18,011 bases of DNA from Candidatus Kaiserbacteria bacterium (GTDB taxonomy: Bacteria; Patescibacteriota; Minisyncoccia; Phycocordibacterales; UBA918). Location of the stretch: the NCBI GenBank assembly GCA_007116965.1, contig SKHJ01000027.1:1-18011 (forward strand), read 5' to 3'. The stretch's first letter is position 1. Each line of letters starts with the position of its first letter. Below, one piece after another: positions 1-5,441 of the stretch. The notes under the pieces were generated by a model that saw nothing but the letters and a program-made list of their open reading frames with translations, was not told the origin of the DNA and searched no databases. A program made the position numbers and the translations under genes.

Positions 1-63
1 AATTTCCTTATTGATAATCGGTTTCAGCCACCGCCAGCGTTCTTCTTGTATAGTTTTAGCCAT
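1..63 (-). CDS. Partial leftward gene, possible transposase N-terminus
   Basis: Only the first 21 codons lie in the window. An ATG at 61-63 on the minus strand opens a frame reading MAKTIQEERWRWLKPIINKE and running off the left edge without a stop. The peptide is helical and basic/aromatic, like the N-terminal helix-turn-helix lead of some transposases. The ATG has a T at -1 like the other genes here. The inverted repeats just upstream (67-110) suit an insertion-sequence end. The transposase reading is an inference from so few residues; the start itself is moderately supported. Confidence 0.35.
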   Translation of the reverse strand, partial: MAKTIQEERWRWLKPIINKEI

Positions 64-66
64 AGA

Positions 67-116
67 TACACACATTTCATAATGATAATGAAAAGTGCCA
101 AATGTGTGTACACATT
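67..116. repeat. Inverted repeats at a probable insertion-sequence end
   Basis: A perfect 11-bp inverted repeat, TACACACATTT at 67-77 and AAATGTGTGTA at 100-110, is separated by 22 bp. A third related unit makes AATGTG (101-106) pair with CACATT (111-116). Read leftward, the outer edge begins TGTGTACACACATTTGGCAC and leads within about 50 bp to the ATG at 63, the usual geometry of a terminal inverted repeat next to a transposase start. The other end of the element is outside the window. An operator for the leftward gene is the alternative. Confidence 0.4.
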
Positions 117-150
117 ACCTTACTTTCTGGACGAGACCAAGCTTGGTCGG

Positions 151-156
151 TATACT
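151..156 (+). promoter_or_regulatory. -10 box of the DUF2103-like gene
   Basis: TATACT lies 10 nt before the ATG at 167, so transcription would start within a few bases of the start codon. No good -35 box is visible at 16-18 bp. Tentative. Confidence 0.3.
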
Positions 157-166
157 GCGACCATCT

Positions 167-484
167 ATGCCAAAGACTCGTGGTCGCTCACACACCACCT
201 TGACCAAGACGGCAGATAAGGTGATGCGCATCATCAAAGATATCGATGGCATCAAAATGATCGCGCCTGGTGAAATTGCCGCCAGACGCTCTCGAAGTCA
301 ACGTATTACCATCGTACACACGCGGGCTGGCTGTGAACTGCAGATTACCGGCAATGGGATTCAAAAACTGGCAGTTCACACCACCTCCCCACACGTGTGT
401 CAGGAAATTGTCGCACGCCTGCAGCACCATAAGGACGTCGCCCATTTCATTCACTCACAACGAAGACGGCAACCAGGGACGTAA
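167..484 (+). CDS. DUF2103-like small basic protein
   Basis: Encodes 105 residues. An upstream in-frame ATG at 95 would add 24 residues, but it overlaps the probable IS end and the extension does not resemble the rest. The ATG at 167 has a -10-like TATACT just upstream and T at -1, so it is preferred. The sequence runs RGRSHTTL, then a helical stretch, GIKMIAPGEI, RITIVHTRAGCELQI and GNGIQKLAV. This spacing of SH(S/T)T, a PG.I turn, T..G and a late GxQ resembles the DUF2103 family, annotated as predicted metal-binding proteins of unknown function. The call rests on remembered family pattern, not a search. The stop codon lies inside the terminator stem shared with the convergent rpsJ. Confidence 0.5.
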   Translation: MPKTRGRSHTTLTKTADKVMRIIKDIDGIKMIAPGEIAARRSRSQRITIVHTRAGCELQITGNGIQKLAVHTTSPHVCQEIVARLQHHKDVAHFIHSQRRRQPGT

Positions 485-519
485 TAGAAAAACCCCACTA
501 CGGGTGGGGTTTTTCTATT
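483..519. terminator. Bidirectional intrinsic terminator between the DUF2103-like gene and rpsJ
   Basis: A perfect 16-bp stem (483-498 with 504-519) closes a 5-nt loop. It has a C4/G4 core flanked by A5 and T5 tracts, so it reads as an intrinsic terminator in both directions. It ends the rightward gene, whose TAA overlaps the stem, and the leftward tuf-rpsJ unit, whose last stop is at 541. Confidence 0.9.
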
Positions 520-540
520 GTCGAAGCAATTCAATTGGCC

Positions 541-891
541 TTAGATCATCTTGACATCAATACTAACACCTGACGGTAATGAAAGGTTGGTTAGTGCTTC
601 GATGACCTTGGGACTTGGATTCTTGATATCGATGACTCGCTTGTGCATTCGCATTTCGAATTGTTCTCGCGCATCTTTATATACGAATGAAGAGCGGTTG
701 ACCGTATATCGTTTGATATCTGTTGGTAACGGAATTGGACCGACAACCTCGGCATCAAAGCGCAGGGCTGTGTCCATGATCTGCTTGACCGACATATCAA
801 GGATCTTGTGCTCGTACGCTCGTACTCGGATCCTTAACTTACTGATATCAGTACTTGTCTTAGCTTCTTTTGCTGATGAGTTGGTAGCCAT
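541..891 (-). CDS. rpsJ: 30S ribosomal protein S10
   Basis: Encodes 116 residues; typical S10 is about 102-105, the excess being a Ser/Thr/Lys-rich N-terminal tail of about 14 residues. Family signatures are KLRIRVRAYEHKILD near the start of the fold, VVGPIPLPT, the loop segment around YTVNRSSFVYKDAREQFEMR, and HKRVIDI. S10 sits in the 30S head and in many bacteria also acts as NusE in antitermination. It begins 28 nt after the tuf stop and is last in its unit, ending at the terminator at 483-519. There is no Shine-Dalgarno sequence; the start context is CGTATG. S10 normally heads the S10 operon before rplC; here it follows tuf and is cut off from rplC. Confidence 0.96.
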   Translation of the reverse strand: MATNSSAKEAKTSTDISKLRIRVRAYEHKILDMSVKQIMDTALRFDAEVVGPIPLPTDIKRYTVNRSSFVYKDAREQFEMRMHKRVIDIKNPSPKVIEALTNLSLPSGVSIDVKMI

Positions 892-919
892 ACGTGAATT
901 GCGACAGGTTACTGTTCTA

Positions 920-2113
920 TTAGGCGACGATCTTGGTGACTACACCGGCACCAACCGTCTTACCACCTTCACGGATAGCAAAGTTCTGCTGTTCTTCTAA
1001 CGCAATTGGTGAGACCAGCTTGACCTTAAAGGTAGCGGTGTCACCAGGCATGACCATTTCAACACCTTCAGCCAGCGTTACCTCACCGGTGACGTCAGTG
1101 GTCCGCATATAGAATTGTGGCTTATAGCCAGTGAAGAACGGTGTGTGACGACCACCTTCTTCCTTAGAGAGAACATAGACCTCTGCTTCAAATTCTGTGT
1201 GTGGTGTGACTGAACCTTTCTTGGCCAAGACTTGACCACGGTGCACCTCATCTTTCTTGGTGCCGCGCAAGAGGATACCTGCGTTGTCGCCAGCTTGGGC
1301 TGCATCGAGCTGCTTGTTGAACATCTCAACACCAGTCACGGTAGTCGTAGCAGTATCCTTGATACCGACAATCTCCACCTCCTCACCGACTTTGATAGCA
1401 CCTCGTTCAACACGTCCAGTTACTACGGTACCACGACCTTCAATAGAGAAGACGTCTTCGATTGGCATCAAGAACGGCTTGTCTAGATCACGTTCTGGCG
1501 TCGGGAACCATGTGTCCATAGCATCGGCAAGTTCGATGATCTTTTCACCCCACTCACTACTCGGATCTTCCAGGGCTTTGAGGCCTGAACCCTTAATTAC
1601 TGGCGCGTTTTGGCCATCAAAACCATGCTTGTCGAGTAGTTCACGAAGCTCTTCTTCAACGAGCATAATCATTTCCTCATCATCAACCATATCGCACTTG
1701 TTGAGGAAGACGATCATCTTTGGTACTCCGACCTGCTTGGCCAAAAGTACGTGCTCGCGTGTCTGAAGCATCGCGCCATCGGTGGCAGCCACCACCAATA
1801 CTGCGCCGTCCATCTGGGCAGCACCCGTGATCATGTTTTTGATGTAGTCGGCGTGACCTGGAGCGTCAATGTGAGCGTAGTGACGGTTTGGTGTCTCGTA
1901 CTCAGAGTGCGAGAGAGAAATGGTAATACCACGCGCCTTTTCCTCTGGCGCCTTGTCAATATCTTCTACTGCTTTTACGTTTGCAGCGTAGCCATCACCC
2001 TTAGCGTTGAGTGTCTGCAAGATTGCAGCTGTGAGCGTGGTCTTACCGTGGTCGACGTGACCAATGGTACCGACGTTCACATGTGGCTTGGAACGATCAA
2101 ATGCATCTGCCAT
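920..2113 (-). CDS. tuf: Translation elongation factor Tu
   Basis: Encodes 397 residues, a normal EF-Tu length. It is the GTPase that delivers aminoacyl-tRNA to the ribosome. Visible motifs are the P-loop GHVDHGKTTL near residue 20, switch I RGITI, switch II DAPGHADY (E. coli has Cys where Ala stands), NKCDM, and the beta-barrel domains 2 and 3 ending in VVTKIVA. The start is fixed by the conserved opening MADAFDRSKPHVNVGTIGH. The gene is the first of a tuf-rpsJ unit with its own promoter (2297-2324) and a structured leader of about 175 nt. No Shine-Dalgarno sequence precedes ATG. Its usual place right after fusA is taken by rplC. Confidence 0.98.
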   Translation of the reverse strand: MADAFDRSKPHVNVGTIGHVDHGKTTLTAAILQTLNAKGDGYAANVKAVEDIDKAPEEKARGITISLSHSEYETPNRHYAHIDAPGHADYIKNMITGAAQMDGAVLVVAATDGAMLQTREHVLLAKQVGVPKMIVFLNKCDMVDDEEMIMLVEEELRELLDKHGFDGQNAPVIKGSGLKALEDPSSEWGEKIIELADAMDTWFPTPERDLDKPFLMPIEDVFSIEGRGTVVTGRVERGAIKVGEEVEIVGIKDTATTTVTGVEMFNKQLDAAQAGDNAGILLRGTKKDEVHRGQVLAKKGSVTPHTEFEAEVYVLSKEEGGRHTPFFTGYKPQFYMRTTDVTGEVTLAEGVEMVMPGDTATFKVKLVSPIALEEQQNFAIREGGKTVGAGVVTKIVA

Positions 2114-2177
2114 ATGATTAGTCTAGTTAGATGGTTAATCCGCCACAGCTGCTATACGTAACCGAAACGTACGTAGC

Positions 2178-2228
2178 GTGTGCAGAGTGGTAACGGCGCG
2201 AGAACTATCGCGCTACCACTGTGCGCAC
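2178..2228 (-). promoter_or_regulatory. Strong hairpin in the tuf 5' leader
   Basis: The transcribed leader can fold GTGGTA/TACCAC (2214-2219 with 2187-2192) and GCGCGA/TCGCGC inside it, and a further outer stem 2221-2228 with 2178-2184, interrupted by small bulges and one or two mismatches. No T-run follows, so it is not an intrinsic terminator. It lies about 65 nt upstream of the tuf start. Regulatory use is inference; a transcript-stabilising structure is equally possible. Confidence 0.55.
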
Positions 2229-2296
2229 GCTTCTGTGAAAGAGCAGTCGCATGACATCTCACCTCGCAGCTACTAGAGAGCTGTAGCGGTGGCAGT

Positions 2297-2324
2297 ATAG
2301 TATCAGAAGTCATTGGTTTTGCAA
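2297..2324 (-). promoter_or_regulatory. tuf-rpsJ promoter
   Basis: On the minus strand TTGCAA (2319-2324) and TACTAT (2297-2302) are separated by 16 bp, close to the sigma-70 consensus. Predicted initiation near 2290 gives a leader of about 175 nt before the tuf ATG. It explains how tuf is expressed despite the terminator after rplB. Confidence 0.6.
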
Positions 2325-2409
2325 GCTTGGGCAATAGCGGCGGCCTCACGCAAGCAAAAAAATTAGGTTTGAACTTCCTTTTCTAGATAAAAACTTGCGA
2401 TTCTGGACT

Positions 2410-2510
2410 CCAGCCCCACTTTCGGTACGCATTTATATACGAGTGTGGCCGTGTTTCATATCGTGGGTTTACTATGGAATATGATACCGTGCCGTGGAAA
2501 GTGGGGCTGG
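2410..2510. repeat. 101-bp inverted-repeat element sharing arm sequence with the palindrome at 5305-5347
   Basis: Arms CCAGCCCCACTTTC (2410-2423) and its perfect complement (2497-2510) flank 73 bp. Pairing continues after a 3-nt bulge with seven more pairs (one G-T), and a TCATAT/ATATGA stem is possible in the interior. The element lies in untranslated DNA between the rplB terminator and the tuf promoter. Its arm begins like the palindrome near 5305 (CCAGCCCCA then TTT, GGTAC), suggesting one family of palindromic elements. I saw no open frame or further copy in the window. Confidence 0.6.
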
Positions 2511-2583
2511 GTGCGCCAGTATTTTTAATGACCAACGGGAGTATAAAAATATAAGTACTCTTGGGGTGCGGCTCGGAAAGCGG

Positions 2584-2609
2584 TCGTACGTGCAGAAATG
2601 CACGTACGA
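2584..2609. repeat. Perfect hairpin with GAAA loop next to the rplB terminator
   Basis: Eleven-bp arms TCGTACGTGCA (2584-2594) and TGCACGTACGA (2599-2609) enclose GAAA on the plus strand. It lies 3 bp beyond the rplB terminator stem and has no T-run of its own. Its role is unknown; a backup 3'-end structure or a protein-binding palindrome are both possible. Confidence 0.6.
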
Positions 2610-2612
2610 AAC

Positions 2613-2643
2613 AAAAGAACACCTCTTAATGAGGTGTTCTTTT
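2613..2643 (-). terminator. Intrinsic terminator of the rplC-rplB unit
   Basis: A perfect 13-bp stem (2613-2625 with 2631-2643) has an A4GAACACCTC arm and ends in TTTT on both strands. It begins 3 nt after the rplB stop. It closes the ribosomal operon after rplB, where rpsS would normally follow. Confidence 0.85.
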
Positions 2644-2646
2644 AGT

Positions 2647-3507
2647 TTACCTCTTTCCGCCCATAAGTCGACCTGGTTTACGTCGACGCACGATAGCGTA
2701 GTTTGAGTATTTCTTTGGTGAGCGAGTCTTCTGTCCCTTACCGACCGGTCGACCCTGCTTGGTGCGAGCACGACGGTGGCCACGGGGACTACGACCTTCT
2801 CCACCACCGTGTGGATGGTCAACCGCATTCTTGGCGCTCCCGCGAGTTTTGGGTCGCTGACCCATATGACGGGCTCGTCCCGCCTTACCGAGGCTGACCA
2901 GACGATACTCTTCATTGGAGACCGCGCCGATTGATGCCCAAGCCGTCGAAATGATCTTACGAATTTCGGTTGAAGGCAGCTTTAGCTGCGTATAGCCTGC
3001 ATCATGCGCTACCACCTCGGCGTAATTACCGGCCGAGCGGACCAAACGGGCACCAGCACCGGGCTTGAGTTCTACATTGTAGACGAACGAACCAATTGGT
3101 ATCTCCCCAAGAGGCAGACGATTGCCGGTACTTGGTTGTGCTTCGGCGCTGGTCAATACCATATCCCCGACTTTCAGTACTTGCGGTGCTAAAATATAAC
3201 GTCGTTCACCGTCCTGGTATACGATACGTGCGATGAAGCCTGTTCGGTACGGATCGTACTCGATCTGTTCAACACGAGCCGGAATGTCTCGCTTATCGTA
3301 ACGAAAATCAACTTGGCGATATTTGCGCTTGTTGCCGCCGCCACGATTAAGGGCAGTAATACGGCCATAGCTATTGCGGCCACCAGTTTGGCTCCGACCG
3401 ACAGTCAAGCGCTTGAGTGGTTGACTCTTGGTCGTAGAAAGTTTTTTACGATACTCGATGACAGTACCGTCACGTCGACCTGGTGATGTTGGTTTATAGG
3501 ATTTCAT
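2647..3507 (-). CDS. rplB: 50S ribosomal protein L2
   Basis: Encodes 286 residues, slightly longer than the usual 270-280. L2 binds 23S rRNA near the peptidyl-transferase centre and the subunit interface. Signatures include KSYKPTSPGRR at the start, NSYGRITALNRGGGNKRKYR, IEYDPYRTGFIARI, and the conserved C-terminal segment NAVDHPHGGGEGRSPRGHR with its essential histidine. It starts 5 nt after the rplW stop with no Shine-Dalgarno sequence and context CGTATG. It is the last gene of its unit, closed by the terminator at 2613-2643, rather than followed by rpsS as in most S10 operons. Confidence 0.97.
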   Translation of the reverse strand: MKSYKPTSPGRRDGTVIEYRKKLSTTKSQPLKRLTVGRSQTGGRNSYGRITALNRGGGNKRKYRQVDFRYDKRDIPARVEQIEYDPYRTGFIARIVYQDGERRYILAPQVLKVGDMVLTSAEAQPSTGNRLPLGEIPIGSFVYNVELKPGAGARLVRSAGNYAEVVAHDAGYTQLKLPSTEIRKIISTAWASIGAVSNEEYRLVSLGKAGRARHMGQRPKTRGSAKNAVDHPHGGGEGRSPRGHRRARTKQGRPVGKGQKTRSPKKYSNYAIVRRRKPGRLMGGKR

Positions 3508-3512
3508 ACGAC

Positions 3513-3887
3513 TTACATAAAGCTAATAGTGTCGCCACTGTCTAGGTAGACGTACGCCTTGCATACTCCTGGCTGGTGTGTCGCTCGATTACGCATCAGC
3601 GAACGCTGCGTGCGAGGCCGACGATTAACAATATTTACCCGCTTTGGTGTGACTTTATAGACTTGTTTGATAGCAGCTGCAACCTGGTACTTGTTAGCGT
3701 GTGGTGCTACCTCGAACGTATATACATTTTTTTGACTCAGAGCAAACGCCTTCTCCGTAATACGAGGGCGGCGCAAAATTGCTGCCAGATCGAATTCGCT
3801 CGCTGAATCTGATGCGGCCGTAGAAATCGTGGTGGGGTTTGCCGCTTCAGTTGCTTTTGTCTCTTTTTTCTTTCCAAACAATGCCAT
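3513..3887 (-). CDS. rplW: 50S ribosomal protein L23
   Basis: Encodes 124 residues; L23 is usually 95-100. The extra length is an N-terminal tail of about 30 residues rich in Ala, Ser, Thr and Lys (starting MALFGKKKETK), followed by the fold at ILRRPRITEKAFALSQ, YTFEVAPHANKYQVAAAI, VYKVTPKRVNIVN and KAYVYL. L23 lies at the polypeptide exit tunnel and docks trigger factor and SRP. The tail, if translated, would extend from this site; the start is set by ATG in the AGTATG context 2 nt after the rplD stop, and no closer start would leave a complete domain. Confidence 0.95.
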   Translation of the reverse strand: MALFGKKKETKATEAANPTTISTAASDSASEFDLAAILRRPRITEKAFALSQKNVYTFEVAPHANKYQVAAAIKQVYKVTPKRVNIVNRRPRTQRSLMRNRATHQPGVCKAYVYLDSGDTISFM

Positions 3888-3889
3888 AC

Positions 3890-4564
3890 TTATTTTGTTA
3901 GGGTGCTGACTCGAGCGGTCAATATCTCGACAACAGTTTCAGGGTCGCTGACCAGCACGTACTTATAGGTGAGTAAATCGACCGGATTGACATCTTTTGC
4001 TTGTACCACGGCCACGTTACCAAAATTACGAAAGCTCTTTTCGGTCGTCAAGTCTCGACTACCAAGCACTATCAATGCCGCGTTCTTTCGCTTCGTAGCA
4101 AGATCAGCATGCTCGGTTACCTTAGCTAAGACATGTAATACTTGCTTAGCGGCGGCAGTCTTCGGTTCAGCAAAATCAAACTTCTCTACGACCACTACTT
4201 CGCCATCGCTGTATTTTTTCGACAAAACTGATGCCAGAGCCTTGGCTCGCACTTTTTTGTTGATTTTCTTGCTAAAGTCTTTCTCGTTGCGTGGCCCAAA
4301 CGTTACCCCGCCACCGGTCCAAATGGGTGACCGACGCGAACCATGGCGAGCTCGGCCAGTGCCTTTTTGCCGCCAAGGCTTTTTTCCGCCCCCTGCCACT
4401 TCGCTACGGTCCTTGGTGTGGGCAGTACCAGCGCGCGCATTAGCTTGCATAGCCACCACCACTTCATGCACCAGATCCGGATTGAAGGGTACGCCAAAGA
4501 CAGTCTCCGGTAGTTGGATCGAACCACCTTTGCTGCCGTCTTGTTTATAGATTGTTGTATTCAT
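3890..4564 (-). CDS. rplD: 50S ribosomal protein L4
   Basis: Encodes 224 residues from ATG at 4564, or 226 from the in-frame ATG at 4570. The inner start is preferred because it has T at -1 like nearly all genes here. L4 binds 23S rRNA and lines the exit tunnel. Signatures are QLPETVFGVPFN, the loop segment GTAHTKDRSEVAGGGKKPW followed by RQKGTGRARHGSRRSPIW, GPRNEKDFSKKINKKVRAKA and the C-terminal alpha/beta domain. In E. coli L4 represses its own operon through the leader; whether the hairpin at 5305-5347 plays that part here is only an inference. Spacing to rplC is about 15 nt and to rplW 2 nt. Confidence 0.95.
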   Translation of the reverse strand: MNTTIYKQDGSKGGSIQLPETVFGVPFNPDLVHEVVVAMQANARAGTAHTKDRSEVAGGGKKPWRQKGTGRARHGSRRSPIWTGGGVTFGPRNEKDFSKKINKKVRAKALASVLSKKYSDGEVVVVEKFDFAEPKTAAAKQVLHVLAKVTEHADLATKRKNAALIVLGSRDLTTEKSFRNFGNVAVVQAKDVNPVDLLTYKYVLVSDPETVVEILTARVSTLTK

Positions 4565-4579
4565 ACGCATTCAATTAGA

Positions 4580-5194
4580 TTAGCCGCGAACCTCTACTAG
4601 GGAGCCGCGTCGACCTGGCACAGCACCACGCACGAGTAGTAGGTTGGCTTCGGGTTGTACCTGTACTACCTCGAGATTTTTGACCGTCACTCGATCGCCG
4701 CCCATACGGCCGGCCATTCTGGTTCCTTTCAGGACTCGCTGTACGCCAGTAGCACCAATCGAACCAGGCGCTCGTTCGTGATGTTTATTACCGTGGGTCT
4801 TGGGACCACCAGCAAAACCATGTCGCTTGACTACTCCCTGAAAACCCTTTCCTTTTGAGGTAGCTGAGACACTGACAGTATCACCTACATTAAATTGTTC
4901 GACCGAGAGCGTATCGCCTACTTTCAATTCAGCTAGTGCTGCCGTGGCTTGTGGGCGAACACGAAATTCCCGAACGTACCGAGCTGTGTCATGTACCCCG
5001 CGCCGTGCCTTACTGAGACGCTCTGGTTTTTGGCTACCGGTCGCTAGCTGCAACGCTGAGTAGCCGTCAGTATCAGTCGTTCGTACTCCAGCGACCGTAG
5101 CTGGAGCGGCCTCCAAGATAGTGGCCGGATGACAGACGCCGTGCTCATCGAACACCTGCGTCATACCAAGTTTTATTCCAACAATACATTTCAT
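4580..5194 (-). CDS. rplC: 50S ribosomal protein L3
   Basis: Encodes 204 residues, a typical bacterial length. L3 binds early to 23S rRNA and reaches the peptidyl-transferase centre. Signatures are the opening MKCIVGIKLGMTQVFDEHG, KGKGFQGVVKRHGFAGGPKT, HERAPGSIGA and RMAGRMGGDRVTVKNL. The GPKTHG form is the one I associate with Patescibacteria. It is the first gene of the rplC-rplD-rplW-rplB unit, with a promoter at 5374-5401 and a leader of about 172 nt. A weak AGG lies about 10 nt before ATG, the nearest thing to a Shine-Dalgarno sequence in the ribosomal block. It takes the position right after fusA that tuf normally occupies. Confidence 0.97.
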   Translation of the reverse strand: MKCIVGIKLGMTQVFDEHGVCHPATILEAAPATVAGVRTTDTDGYSALQLATGSQKPERLSKARRGVHDTARYVREFRVRPQATAALAELKVGDTLSVEQFNVGDTVSVSATSKGKGFQGVVKRHGFAGGPKTHGNKHHERAPGSIGATGVQRVLKGTRMAGRMGGDRVTVKNLEVVQVQPEANLLLVRGAVPGRRGSLVEVRG

Positions 5195-5304
5195 ACTTAT
5201 ACCTGTGTCACACTTTGTTAGTAACCCACCACTGTGACCTGCGCAAGCAAACGTAGTGTGAGGTTATTTTTTCCTTCTCACTACTCTGCGCTGAGCGCCC
5301 ATTG

Positions 5305-5347
5305 GTCCAGCCCCAGTTTGGGGTACTACCCCAAACTGGGGCTGGAC
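5305..5347. repeat. Perfect 43-bp palindrome in the rplC leader
   Basis: Positions 5305-5325 are perfectly complementary to 5327-5347 around a single central base. As RNA this gives a 20-bp stem with a 3-nt loop. It lies about 20 nt downstream of the predicted rplC start of transcription and about 110 nt before the rplC ATG. No T-run follows on the minus strand, so it does not look like an intrinsic terminator. Its CCAGCCCCA core matches the arms of the element at 2410-2510. Confidence 0.8.
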
Positions 5348-5373
5348 GTAGGTCTTAGTAGCTTCGGTGGAGC

Positions 5374-5401
5374 AGTATACAGATTTATGCTTAATGTGCA
5401 A
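5374..5401 (-). promoter_or_regulatory. rplC operon promoter
   Basis: On the minus strand TTGCAC (5396-5401) and TATACT (5374-5379) are 16 bp apart. It lies between the fusA stop and rplC, giving a leader of about 172 nt that contains the 43-bp palindrome. No terminator follows fusA, so read-through from fusA is also possible. Confidence 0.65.
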
Positions 5402-5441
5402 GCTATCCCCTGCCTGTTATCTGCACTGGCTCAGTCAATAA

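Noticed and set aside
3969..4550. Long rightward frame over rplD
   Set aside because: Antisense shadow of the conserved L4 gene. Similar frames over tuf, fusA, the GH15-like gene and M50 were discarded for the same reason.
5305..5347. 43-bp palindrome as the fusA terminator
   Set aside because: No T-run on the minus strand, and a strong promoter lies between it and the fusA stop.
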